Of a stretch of 64,000 nt of DNA, positions 53,625 to 63,859 are shown in pieces. Under the pieces are notes generated by a model. That model searched no databases and was not told the DNA's origin. It saw only the letters and a program-made list of their open reading frames with translations. How positions within the stretch are numbered: position 1 is the first letter of the stretch; every line of letters begins with the position of its first letter. A program made the position numbers and the translations under genes. Origin of the DNA: Acanthosepion lycidas (lineage: Eukaryota > Mollusca > Cephalopoda > Sepiida > Sepiidae); NCBI GenBank assembly GCA_963932145.1, contig OZ010578.1, positions 44,297,904-44,361,903 on the forward strand, in the 5' to 3' direction.

Positions 53625-53770
53625 TACCCTACTATTTAACCCATAGCTGGTCGTAGGGAGGAAATGGATTCATGCTTTTCCAGAAGGCACTAGTAAAAAA
53701 GGTGAACACAACAAAACCAGAAGCTATTCCATTTTTCGTACCAATAGCCATTACGCTACCCACACACTAG
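53625..53770 (-). mobile_element. SINE-related fragment
   Basis: 'tttaacccatagctgg', 'aaatggattcatgcttttcc' followed by decayed tRNA region 'atagccattacgctacccac'. Confidence 0.55.
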
Positions 53771-53837
53771 TACATTACAGCACAACGTATAAAAGATAAA
53801 AAAATCAAACAAATCAAAAATAACTATCTAAAAAAGC

Positions 53838-54214
53838 GCTTACGGCTGCATCACGTTGAAACACTAGTTCCTGTACGATCACCAAAGTTAAGCAATGTCG
53901 ATCTTGGTCAGTACCTAGATGGGTGACCGCTTGGGAATACGGGTAAGCTTTGATGGGTGGTGCAATGGCTAATGGCTCGGAATTGTTTCAATTCCAGTTG
54001 TGTTCTGTTCGTTATATTCACTTACGCACAAATACCCTTGGGAAAGGTATGAATTCAACTTTTCTCCTCCCAGCTATGGGTTAATTAGTAAGACTTGTAC
54101 CACTAAATCATTATTATCTCCAAAGAAAGAAATTCATCTTACAATGTAACAATATTTTCTGGCTTTAAATAACCAGCAAAAGGTTGACAAGGCGTAAAAA
54201 CGAAATAATCAGTC
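53838..54214 (+). mobile_element. Full-length composite 5S/tRNA SINE
   Basis: 5S-like head 53838-53950: GCTTACGGCTGCATCACGTT, ACGATCACCAAAGTTAAGCA (Box A), AGATGGGTGACCGCTTGGGA (IE/Box C), GGTAAGCTT. It is followed by GATGGGTGGTGCAATGGCTA and a degraded box B (CAATTCCAGTTG), then 'acttacgcacaaataccctt', 'cccagctatgggttaattag' and a CGAAATAATCAG end. The 5S similarity covers almost the whole gene. Confidence 0.9.
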
Positions 54215-55250
54215 TTTCAAAATATTACAATATGATCAAAGCAATTCCTTGGATTTTTGACTTGCCCACTCTCATATCCGCAAAGCTAACGCCTGAAACG
54301 AGACAGCGAAATGTTCATGTGGAAATGTCCCGAAGAAGAACAAAACTCAATTCGTTTATTTAGTTCCATCCGTGTCTTTTCCTCTTTGACTATCTTAAGT
54401 GATTAGCCTTGACGTTTCCTCTTTGCAATTGATGCGAGTTTTACAGCAAGCGAAGCGGCATTGATTTTCCTGTAGACGAGGGAACGATTTTATCTTAACA
54501 CAGTGTCTTAATAGCAAGGATGTTTGGGAGATCTTAATGGAAAAATACTTATTGCTTCTGCCGGTTTTGACTGCGTGGCTAAAGTAACAAGAAGGAGTGG
54601 GAAACAATGGCATCCTTCTTCATCTGTCAGTATCTGCATTGAGCTTTTCGCGGGAGAGCATTCGGGAATAAGTGCAGTGGATAAAGCTCTTTGGTAGAAT
54701 AGAAAACTCAAGGCCAAGTGGCTGGACAAGATTGTTAAGAGAAATCAACACAGGAGAATGAAAACAGGTTTCAAGAAGATCAATAGAAATAGCTTTTTAT
54801 ATGCCGACAAATCCCAATAAAATACAAGATACCCATAGTGTCATCTCTGCAAGCAGACCAAACCTAATCATTGTAAAGAAAGAAAAGAAGATGTGTCAAA
54901 TCGTAAATATCGCTGTTCTGCTGTTCTATCAAAATCCATATCCCTTCTGGTCGTTTTAATTTTTCCTTTTCTTTCTTTTTTCTTTTTTTTACTAAGTGTT
55001 CATCCAATCAGTCAGTTATGTGCCATCCGTGATACACGCTTAGGCGATCATATATTGTTGTGGAGTGATTTCACAGTGGAGGCTTGTATTTGTACTAAGT
55101 TGGTCCTAAAATAGGTTCGACGTACAAAACGTTAGGAACTTGATATAATAAGCATTACGCAGAGTAATCTAGTTGTGGTCGCTGATACTTTAGTATTCGA
55201 CTAACTGTCGTCCGACATCGACTGACTCACCGACCGGCTGACTGACGCAC
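54215..55250. other. Unassigned sequence of mixed complexity
   Basis: No repeat family or gene was recognised in about 1 kb. The 70-odd codon frames have no domains. Confidence 0.35.
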
Positions 55251-55251
55251 C

Positions 55252-55932
55252 GACGATATTCAGTCACCCCCCCACGAGGGCGTCATGTGGTACAAGGCCT
55301 TTTTAACGTGGGATCTCCGAGCCCGTGGGCTCGGCCAAAAATATGTCCATTGAACCCGTATAAACGGGTTCAGGGCCGGTTTACCTCCCCGAAAGAGAGT
55401 CCGCCCTTCGGCGTAGCCTCCTTCGGGTTCCTACCGCCCGAAGGCAGAGAGTTCAACCGAACAGCCAATCGACGATATTCAGTAACCCCCCCCCACGAGG
55501 GCGTCATGTGGCACAAGGCCTTTTTAATGTGGGATCTCCGAGCCCGTGGTCTCGTCCCAAAATATGCCCATTGAACCCGTATAAACTAGTCCAGGGTCGG
55601 TTTACCTCCCCGAAAGAGAATCCGCCTTTCAGCGTAGCCTCCTCCGGGTTCCTCCCCGCTCGAAGGCAGAGAGTTCAACCAAACAGCCAGTCGACTGACT
55701 GACCGACGATATTCAGTCACCCCCCACGAGGGCATCATGTGGCACAAGGCCTTTTTAACGTGGGATCTCCGAGCCCGTGGGCTCGGCCAAAAATATGCCC
55801 ATTGAACCCGTATAAACGGGTTCAGGGCCGGTTTACCTCCCCGAAAGAGAATCCGCCCTTCGACGTAGCCTCCTTCGAGTTCCTCCCCGCCCGAAGGCAG
55901 AGAGTTCAACCGATCAGCCAGCCGACTCACTG
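55252..55932. repeat. GC-rich tandem satellite, three ~220-234 bp units
   Basis: Units start GACGATATTCAGT at 55252, 55471 and 55705. Each contains CCACGAGGGCGTCATGTGG, the hairpins GAGCCCGTGGGCTC and GAACCCGTATAAACGGGTTC, and 'cgcccttcggcgtagcctcc'. Units 1 and 3 keep both hairpins perfectly; unit 2 has base changes in both. GACT-rich junctions (ACTGACTGACCGAC) link units. The open frames across the repeat reflect lack of stops in the unit and are not supported as genes. Confidence 0.92.
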
Positions 55933-56084
55933 ACCGACTCCCTCGTTACTCTTACTACTCCTACTTATTATAGGTGGGAGAGTCTATTAACTATAGAATA
56001 GATGTGTTCCACTAGAACATATATCTTTCGATACATGACTGACAAGGCAGATTTTTTCCTGTAGTAGGTTGCCAATTCTTTCTG

Positions 56085-56250
56085 TGGTAGACCAGTTGCC
56101 ATCCAAGGCTATAGAAGTCGGTCTGTCTTGCTATTTACCCATAGCTGGTGGTGAGAAGAAAAGAATTCATACCTTTCCCAAGTGTATTAGCACCTAAGTG
56201 AATATAATATATTTGAGTGGAATTCAAACACGGCTCTCCGAATAAGGTTG
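56085..56250 (-). mobile_element. SINE-related fragment (variant tail)
   Basis: 'agaccagttgccatccaagg', 'tttacccatagctggtggtg', 'gaattcatacctttcccaag', 'gaattcaaacacggctctcc'. Same subfamily as 18183 and 34360. Confidence 0.65.
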
Positions 56251-56254
56251 TTGA

Positions 56255-56700
56255 ATTGATGTAAGAGGAGTCAATAAATATATATTATGAGGATGTATAG
56301 ATGATAGCTGAACCTCGACTTGAAAAAGGTTAACACGTTTCAATGATCAAGCAAGTATCATTCGGGAGTTTGTTCCACAACGTAGCAGTTTTCGAGAAGA
56401 AGCTGTCTGAGTGGAACTTCCTCCTTTCAAATGGAATACGGAGGAAAGCAAGACGATTCGACCCTGCATACGTGGCAAGGTGGATCCTAGCTCCAAATAT
56501 CTGGTGGAACTAAAGAAGGCAGCTCGTCTGAACATTTGCTATGGAAATCCCGATAGGCTCATGACGTTTCGTTTGTGGGAAAGGGGTAGTAGGTTTAAAA
56601 ATAATCCATCGCCCACAAGGCTGTATAAATGCTTTTGAATTCTAGAAGACGAGGATTGGGCAGCTTCAGTCCAGATATGGCAGCAGTATTCCATTTTTGG
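56255..56700. other. Unassigned sequence, possible LINE relic
   Basis: Text at 56345-56640 has two overlapping frames on opposite strands. The end ('gggcagcttcagtccagata', 'tggcagcag') is reminiscent of invertebrate LINE 3' sequence, but I cannot assign it. Confidence 0.3.
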
Positions 56701-56704
56701 CCAT

Positions 56705-56975
56705 ATCATGGCTCTCCATATCTTCCCATACCTTGTAATCCTAAGCGATTATTGTCTCCTTACTACCACACCCTTTTCATGTTCTACAATCCATTTACAC
56801 AAGCTTGTTACGTTGCTTACCATACTCACTGTTTCCTCTCTGCACCGCTTGCCTTCAGTATATCCTGTGGGTGTCAACTTCTACAAGCCTTCTTTCCTCA
56901 TTTAGTGCCCTAGAAATTTCAACTGTTTCTCTCTGATTTTAAGGACAAGTATCTTTTATCTTTTCATTTAATTGC
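56705..56975 (-). pseudogene. RTE-like LINE, 3' part, interrupted
   Basis: Minus-strand text parallels 34850-35110: 'tttctagggcac', 'aagaaaggaggcttgtagaa', 'agagccatgat'. It stops near 56975 and continues at 57598 after a nested LINE. Confidence 0.8.
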
Positions 56976-57597
56976 TAGGTCTGCTTCCAGGAAAGCTTGT
57001 TCACTGTGTTGTGTCAGATTATTTCTCTTGTTAGACTCCATCTTGCACATTTATAAATCTACCATTCGGCCGTGCATTGAATTGTGCTGACACATCTAGT
57101 CTAGTGTTTCTGCTACATATTCTCGAGAAAATCAAAAGAAGGGTCTGTAATGTTATCGGTCCTTAACTGGCATCTCGAGTTTAGTCACTTTCCTACCGCT
57201 GTGACGTGGCTTCCTTCTGTCTTGTCTATAAATATATTATGGCAATTGAGATCTCCAGTTTGAAACCTCGATCGCATGAATTTAAGCGTGCTACTAGATT
57301 GGCAACTAGGTCTCATCATTTTTAGTTGAAAATAGCTCGATGTAACCGTAAATTCTATTCTAATAGTTTCTTTTCTCGCACTTATCGCCTGTGGAACTCT
57401 CTTCCAGTTTCTTGCTTTCCTGCCACCTACGATCTTCAAAAATTTAAATTCAACGTCAAGTGCAATCTTCTGTCTTCCTGAAACTTGTTCCTTTATTGTC
57501 TTTTCTCCTCACTAATATCTTCTTTTTCACTCCCAGTAACTTGTGTCGTAATGGCATTACTGCTTCGCTTGGGATGAAATAATAATATTAAAATACT
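56976..57597 (+). pseudogene. Jockey/CR1-like LINE nested in the RTE-like LINE
   Basis: Reads SASRKACSLCC, DSILHIYKSTIRPCIEL, KRRVCNVIGP, SLKPRSHEFKRATRLATRSH, KFYSNSFFSRTYRLWNSLPV, SCFPATYDLQKFKFNVKCNL. This is the C-terminal portion of the family at 17155, followed by a short 3' UTR (CTTCGCTTGGGATGAAATAA). The copy starts later than 17155 and is strongly 5'-truncated. Confidence 0.82.
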
Positions 57598-57760
57598 CTT
57601 TCGTTGCTCACATGTTCAGTTCATATTCTCAGCAGCCTTCTGTAGAACCACATCTCCGTGGTCTCAAGTCTCCGCTTCATCTGTGAGGAGATTTGTCATT
57701 CAATGCCATATCGGGGAACTGATATTGCATAACAGTTGAGTACACTTATCTTTTTTTTTT
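57598..57760 (-). pseudogene. RTE-like LINE, upstream part after the nested LINE
   Basis: 'ttgctcacatgttcag', 'attctcagcagccttctgta', 'gaaccacatctccgtggtct', 'gaggagatttgtcattcaat' match 35133-35260 at the expected place. Confidence 0.8.
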
Positions 57761-57914
57761 TTAGTTTTTCCGTTTGTTAATATAAGATAAAAGTTATATG
57801 GCCTTATGTAGCTAAATGCGAGTAAAATACAAGATCCATCTGGTGTCATCTTCCAGTAAGTGAAAATTAATAACTGTAAACAACAGAAAAAAAAAACATA
57901 TGTCAAATCGCGGA

Positions 57915-58021
57915 TATCAATGAAGGTGAAGGTGAGAGGAGATAGATAGAGAGAGATTGAGGAAGTGAAAGTGACAGTTTTATCGATCAAGAATATCTAG
58001 ACATTGAGACTGAGAGAGAGG

Positions 58022-58067
<46 letters not shown>

Positions 58068-58193
58068 ATAGAGATAGAGAAGAGATAGAGAGAGATTGTG
58101 GAAGTGAAGATGAGAGTTGTCTCGATCAAGAATATCTAGACATTGAGAGGGTAAGAGGGAGAGAAAGAGGTGAAAAGAGAGAGAGAGAGAAAG

Positions 58194-58237
<44 letters not shown>

Positions 58238-58243
58238 TGAAAC

Positions 58244-58307
<64 letters not shown>

Positions 58308-58434
58308 GGAGGATAGAAATAGAGAGGGGTTGTGTAAGTAAAGTTGAGGTTGTATCGATCAAGAATATCTAGACATTGAGAGGGTAAGAGGAGAGAAAGT
58401 GGGAAAAAGAGAGAATATATAGAGAGAGTGAGGA

Positions 58435-58510
<76 letters not shown>

Positions 58511-58625
58511 GATAGAAATAGAGAGGGGTTATGGAAGTGAAAGTGAGAGTTGTTTCGATCAAGAATATCTAGACATTGAGAGGGTAAGAGGGGGAGAAAG
58601 AGGGGGGAAAAGAGATAGCGAGAAG
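57915..58625. repeat. Tandem repeat with (GA)n and (TA)n spacers
   Basis: 'atcaagaatatctagacatt' occurs four times (about 57986, 58127, 58358, 58558), preceded by GGAAGTGAAAGTGAGAGTT-type text and followed by GAGAGG, GA runs and TA runs. Unit length varies from about 140 to 230 bp because of the simple repeats. Confidence 0.93.
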
Positions 58626-58629
58626 AATC

Positions 58630-58900
58630 ACAACCAATTAATCGATATCATTATTAAAATAAATTAGAATACTGAGAAAGAGGATGTTGGAATATTAAGC
58701 CGACTGCCTGTCACTTGATCTCCAGCGTTAGCCACAAGATGCATTTTTAATACAATATCCAATCATGACGTAGGCAATCATAACTCTCCGCAGCTTCCTT
58801 TATTATCTATGAAGTGTCAATGACTTCCTAGGAACGATTGTAGTTTCTCGTTGACTTCACCACGATTTTGAATTCAGAGTAGTCCTCCTTTTAGACTGGC
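58630..58900. other. Unassigned sequence with a dispersed LINE/SINE-like piece
   Basis: 'gacgtaggcaatcataactc', 'tccgcagcttcctttattat' resembles 34238-34283 and 59560-59590, a short dispersed segment of unknown origin. Confidence 0.4.
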
Positions 58901-58902
58901 AA

Positions 58903-59308
58903 GCATACGGCCATATCACGTTGAAACAACGGTTCCCGTACGATCACCGAAGTTAAACAACATCGAGCCTGGTCAGTACCTAGATGGGTGACCGCTTGAG
59001 AATACCAGGTGTTGTAAGTTTGGATGTGCGGGTGGTGTAATGGATAATGGTTTGGAATTGTTAATCGGAGAGCCGAGTTCCAATTCTCGTTGTGTTCGTT
59101 ATATTCCCTTACGCGCAAATACTCTTTCAGAAAGGTATGAATCTACCTTTCTCCGTCCAGTTATGGGTTAAATAGTAAGACTTGTATTACTAAATCATTA
59201 TTATCTCCCACCCCCACCAAAAAATTCTTATTATCTAAAAAATATTTTCTGGCTTTAAATAATCTGCAAAGTGTTGATAAGCTGTAGAAAATGAATGAAT
59301 CAATCAAT
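58903..59308 (+). mobile_element. Full-length composite 5S/tRNA SINE, best copy
   Basis: 5S-like head 58903-59020: GCATACGGCCATATCACGTT, TACGATCACCGAAGTTAAAC, GATGGGTGACCGCTTGAGAA, TACCAGGTGTTGTAAG. tRNA-like module 59021-59095: GGTGGTGTAATGGATAATGG and GCCGAGTTCCAATTCTC. Tail with 'acttgtattactaaatcatt' and end AATGAATGAATCAATCAAT. Two RNA polymerase III promoter types (5S internal control and tRNA boxes A/B) are fused head to tail. A TSD was not identified. Confidence 0.92.
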
Positions 59309-59315
59309 TTTAGTC

Positions 59316-59490
59316 TGGCTTCCATCCTAAGCTAAAGAGCACAGCTGATACTGTTATTTAACCTCCTAATTAGTGTTTAGGGAAGAGATGAACTCATGCC
59401 TTTCCCTAGGGCACCGGCGTGTAAGTGGGCGCAGTAGACTCGATTAGAATTTGAACTCAACTTGTTGATTACTTTTTTCTGTGCTGATAA
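59316..59490 (-). mobile_element. SINE-related fragment (variant tail)
   Basis: 'gtctggcttccatcctaagc', 'gagatgaactcatgcctttc', 'gattagaatttgaactcaac'. Decayed. Confidence 0.5.
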
Positions 59491-59494
59491 CTAA

Positions 59495-60165
59495 TACGTT
59501 CCCCATATTCTTTTATAATTTTTAATGCTGTGTTCTTTCAGGAGTTAAGGGATCATGGCTCTCCACGAATTCTTTTTCTTTATTATATGTGAATTACTGT
59601 GACTTTTGGGGAATGACAGTGAAATGATTTCCGTTGCGTTGTCTACGATTTTGAATCAAGAATTGTCATAATTATGTCTACGAGAGTTACTGGTACCAAG
59701 TAACCGAGTACTATCTGCAGCATGGTCGATTAATCGACGACTAAACCGGTTTCCCCGTCAGGCTTTTCTGGTGAGGAGGGTGGACAGACACCTAGCAGGA
59801 TTAGAGACAAGAAATATCAAAGGGCGGTAGCGGATGAATCTTCTTGTAGGATCAACGGCCATATAGCACAATGGGGGATAGAATGGGTTCCATAGCTATG
59901 GATGCTGCCCGTGAGGCAATTTCTAGGCATCTTTGGGCGAAGCGCTTCCTAGATTGAAATTAACAGGCGATGGCTTCAAGTTGGAGGAGATCGGCTGCGC
60001 CTTGACCCGGAGAGGCATGGGCTCCACCAGGACTACATACCCAAGAAACGCTGCGCACGAATTAATACTTCTCCAGCTTTGAACACAGATATGTGGAGGG
60101 AACTAGTCGGATGCTCAGCTGCGTAGCAACCCTAAAACCACACCTGAAACTGGTGATGACCGTGA
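59495..60165. other. Unassigned segment, relatively GC-rich
   Basis: 59680-60140 has normal complexity and short open stretches (YIPKKRCARINTSPALNTDM, WRELVGCSAA) that resemble a LINE C-terminus, but not enough to name a family. Confidence 0.35.
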
Positions 60166-60169
60166 TGAT

Positions 60170-60330
60170 TCTCCTAGATTGGTTGCTACTTAAGGTTAGT
60201 GAGCCCAATCTGCACTTCTAGTTACTCTATAACTGAGGACGAAGAGAAAAAGAGATGAATTTATGCCTTTCCCAAAATTAGTTGGAATTTGAACCCGACT
60301 TGCTTATTCTAATCTACGTGCTTATAACAT
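60170..60330 (-). mobile_element. SINE-related fragment (variant tail)
   Basis: 'ctagattggttgctacttaa', 'gaagagaaaaagagatgaat', 'ttggaatttgaacccgactt'. Confidence 0.5.
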
Positions 60331-60503
60331 GTTAGGATCGGTACTGATATGAAAGGTCAGCGGGTATAAAATAACAGTGAAATTGTCGTCATCAACAGAA
60401 TTGAAACAGCGGTTAGGCTCGATTCTATTATGAATAACAAGTTAGGATAGAAAGTGTATGTACATAGGTGTTGATCAACTAGGAATTGTGTTAACCCATA
60501 GTA

Positions 60504-60605
60504 TTAGGTTGGTGCAAAAATAATGACGTAATAATGTCGTTTTTTGACGTATTTTTTAACGTCAAAAAACGACATTGTTACGTCATTATTTTTGCACCAA
60601 CCTAA
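60504..60605. mobile_element. Mariner-type MITE, 102 bp
   Basis: TTAGGTTGGTGCAAAAATAA and complementary right end, TA on both sides (60502-60503, 60606-60607). Only a few bases differ from 37277-37378. Confidence 0.93.
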
Positions 60606-60609
60606 TATA

Positions 60610-61385
60610 AGAACAGATCGAATGCTTGTCGATAAAAAAAAAAAGGAAATTATGATTTTTAAAAAGATTTGTTAGTACTAAAAAATACAACAAAGTCTAC
60701 TCACAAATACTAGTATTACGAGTAGCTTTATATTTGTAAAATGTGTGTGATCTTAGTTTTTTTTAAATTTATTTTTTAATTAAATTTTTTATATATAAAA
60801 ATGATCAGTGAAAAATGCCATGAAGACATTTCTGATCTATGGAAGGAAATGAGTATACAACAAAAATCAAAGGAAATAGAAATAATAATAAAACAATTTT
60901 TTCTCACGAGTACAGCCCACACCTTACGAAGGGTTTTATCTATGTAAAATATGTAATTTTTTAAAGTTGTTCAATGGAAAATGTCATGATGCCATTTCTG
61001 TCTAAACTAATATGCACAATCATATAACATCATGCAATTACGAAAAATGATGCTGGGAATTTCAGCATCAAATCCAACTAATTGTACTAGCAATCACAAA
61101 CTCTTTTGAGGTTTGAGGTTGAAACCTGGAGGCAGATCGTAAAACAAGCAAGAAGGCTAAAAACGTAACACCAAATTCAGAGAAATACTATGCTAATTAG
61201 CCATCAAGTGTAACGTGAAAACGGCGAATTCTCTGGGATATGCCATTCAAAACAAATGAACAGACCTTATATAGTAGAAGGACCGGAAGGAAAGGATTTG
61301 TCGGCTCATCGACATTCTTTTCCCCACCGAAAGAAACGCGTCTCTAGAAAAAGAAACTAATATGGGACACGGAAACCATAAAAAT
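60610..61385. other. Unassigned AT-rich sequence with a shared LINE-tail segment
   Basis: 60801-60895 repeats the 50640-50740 segment ('atgatcagtgaaaaatgcca') and 60960-61000 contains a further diverged piece. Otherwise nothing was recognised. Confidence 0.4.
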
Positions 61386-61390
61386 ATCAA

Positions 61391-61508
61391 TGCTAATCGG
61401 TTGAGAAATTGGAGAGCCGAGTTCGAATTCCAGCCGGGTTCGTTGCATTCACTTACGCGCAAATAACCTTGGGAAAGACATGAAGCCATCTCTCACTCAG
61501 GTATGGCT
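61391..61508 (+). mobile_element. Composite SINE fragment
   Basis: 'ggagagccgagttcgaattc', 'cagccgggttcgttgcattc', 'acttacgcgcaaataacctt'. Box B is intact; box A and the 5S head are missing. Confidence 0.75.
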
Positions 61509-61775
61509 AGTAAAGATGGATTGATAGCTTTGGGTGAAATAGCAGGGCAGTTTGGGTGCTATAGCCTTGTTTGGCTGCCGGTCTGCCGGAGAAAGAAACG
61601 GCAACCTACTGCGTGAAAAATCTTCTGCCTTGACAGTCATGAATCGAAAGAGACATGAACATCCAAGCGTGTATCACGTATGGCACTTAAATGACTGGCC
61701 ATCAAATAAATTCACCATTCGTGGCAGCCCCAAATCCAGGGGATGAACTTGAGTTAATAAGTGAGCAGTTGAAAA

Positions 61776-61778
<3 letters not shown>

Positions 61779-61852
<74 letters not shown>

Positions 61853-61884
61853 GAAGAAGATGAAGAAGAAGAAGAAAAAGAAGA
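61779..61884. repeat. (AAT)n-(AAG)n microsatellite
   Basis: AAT run then AAG/AGAAG run. Confidence 0.95.
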
Positions 61885-61929
61885 TAACTACTTGAAGTAT
61901 AAAACAATCGCAATATTTTTCATATCACT

Positions 61930-63010
61930 TTCTCTGCTGTGATTTGCGATCTCTGTGCTGCTGTCGACTCTAGTTAAGTCTGGCTTAACTCTGGCTACAA
62001 AAATACAGAAATAGTTCATCAAATACCTGTTATTCATGAACGATCTTAAGCTATATCCTACCAATAATGACCAGTTGGAGTCCTTAATAAACACCGTCAG
62101 CATATGCACCCATGATATCAGGATGTCATTAGTTCTTGATAATAGTGAGGTGCTGGAAATGAAGAAGGGAACAAAGGTGGATAACAAAGGGATAGAAAGG
62201 AAATAGATAGCGATAGTTATAAGTATCTGAGAGTTCCACAGTTCTCTCAGTGACAAGATGGAACCCATTGGCGAAGTACAAATCAAGCGTGAAATGTTTC
62301 AAGTCGATTCGGTATCTCCGCTGGGATTTGTGATTCTCATGCTGCCGTTGACTCTGAATCACATTAGGATGAAATCTGGCTATAAGTTGACAAAGGATCA
62401 GAAACAGCCCAACAATTACCTATTATGCATGAAGGATCTTAAGGCGTATGCTACCAATAATGGCCAGTTGGAATCGTTGACAAACACTTAACTTTTGATC
62501 CCATGATATCACGATCTCATTTGGTGCTGGAAATGAAGAAGGGAACAACGGTGCATAGTAAAAGAAAAGAAACTATAAATGAAATAGCGATGTTTATCAG
62601 TAGCTTAAAATTCTACTGCTGAACAGAATTCTTAGAGAAAAGATGAAATCACGAATACGAGGGGACTATATTTGGCTTGTAAGTAATCTTCGTAGATCCA
62701 AGTAGAATGATAGGTATTTGTTTTCAGGTATGAATGCTTCAGCAGTTAAATGGACGAAGGAGCAGCCATCAAACTTTGACCGGAAGACAAGGACTATAAT
62801 CCCCATGAACAGGTGCTTATATATTAGGAGTAATACGGCCAAGTTCTAGCTATACCGAAAAGAAGGCGAAATAAGTTTGAAAGGGGTGGGGGAGAAGAAT
62901 GTGTAACGTTACAATTTAAGTACTTGCATGAGTGCTTGCAGACTAGCTAGGAGTGGATGCTAAAAGGCACACTGAATGAAGAGATTAGTGTGAAGACAGA
63001 AAGGTCGCCG
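61930..63010 (+). pseudogene. LINE reverse transcriptase relic with duplicated segment
   Basis: First segment (61930-62225) reads FIKYLLFMNDLKLYPTNNDQ, LESLINTVSICTHDIRMSL. The second (62258-62560) reads SPLGFVILMLPLTLNHIRMK, SGYKLTKDQKQPNNYLLCMK, DLKAYATNNGQLESLTNT. These are two diverged copies of the palm region; FMNDL and CMKDL stand where an xMDDL catalytic motif is expected, so the first aspartate is lost in both. Downstream text (KMKSRIRG, NRCLYIRS, LKGVGEECVTLQFKYLHECL) continues into the connection region. Confidence 0.78.
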
Positions 63011-63011
63011 G

Positions 63012-63550
63012 ATTACGAAAACCCCCATAGAACAACATCAGATAAACATCAATATTTCATCAAGCTGTCGATATATCAACAGATTAAATAAACAGCTACA
63101 ACGTGTTAAAAAAGTGCATTTGTCCGATATTTTAAACTTAAAGTAAATAATAAAATTAATTATTAGATTAATAATGATTATAAGATTAGATTAATTATAC
63201 TTTAAATCAGCTAATATTTCTCAAATAAAGTTTCAGAAAAGTATATTTCATTTTTGAAAGCTTTTTTAATAAAGAGATTCAAATTGTGAGAAACGCAGGC
63301 TAAAAATTCGCTAAAATAAGAATTTTTAGCAAAAAACAAAACAAAAAAACCTCAAAAAACGTAAAAGATCATTCTTCCAATCAATCTAAATTAGTTTTGA
63401 AATAGAGCAAAGTATTTTGCTTATTAGAAATATTAATTTTAATCTATTAGCTTAAAATTAAAACTAAAATAAAAACGCCAAGAAAGATTTTTCATTTAAA
63501 AAAAAAATCATTTTAAACCTTAAATATCGCAAATTTGTGGAGGTACCTAT
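63012..63550 (+). repeat. Dispersed ~510-bp repeat, copy 2
   Basis: Same order of blocks as 30700-31206: 'cccccatagaacaacatcag', 'actttaaatcagctaatatt', 'gtttcagaaaagtatatttc', 'aaaattaaaactaaaataaa', ending GTGGAGGTACCTAT. About three quarters of positions agree by eye. Confidence 0.85.
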
Positions 63551-63558
63551 TGTGATGA

Positions 63559-63855
63559 ATGTCTATCAAAATCCTATTACTACTGCTACTAACAAGCAGT
63601 AAAGTCTCTAAGCTTGGAAACACGTATACCGTTCATTTTGGTGACTGTTGCAAAAGTCGATGCATAGAAGGAAAAGGCCTGGCACGGAGCATTTTTGCAC
63701 AAGAAACACAAGAGGTGGCAGATCCTGAATCATGTAGGTTTTTTAGAAATGCGTTTTTGAAGAAGAAACAGAAGATGACCCGTACAGTCTTTGAGAAGAA
63801 ATTCCATTACAGAAGTGCAGATTTACCCCTGTGCGGGCTGTGTCGGAAAAGCTAG
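63559..63855 (+). other. 98-codon open frame of unknown status
   Basis: Starts MSIKILLLLLLTSSK, with a hydrophobic N-terminus that could pass as a signal peptide, then a Cys-containing basic region (CCKSRC, LCGLCRKS). However, the leucines come from a (CTA/CTG)n-like run right after the dispersed repeat, and I recognise no domain. A chance frame is the more likely reading. Confidence 0.15.
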
Positions 63856-63859
63856 AGAA

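Noticed and set aside
55252..55932. Open frames with repeated sequence in the GC-rich satellite
   Set aside because: Both strands are open over the same repeat and unit lengths vary without keeping frame; no start or codon signal is shared with a known protein.
58903..59020. Functional 5S rRNA gene
   Set aside because: It is fused to a SINE body, has several substitutions, and the same fusion recurs elsewhere. It is a SINE head.
63559..63855. Small secreted Cys-containing peptide gene
   Set aside because: The hydrophobic start comes from a trinucleotide-like run and no domain, Kozak context or homologue is visible. It is kept only as an open frame of unknown status.
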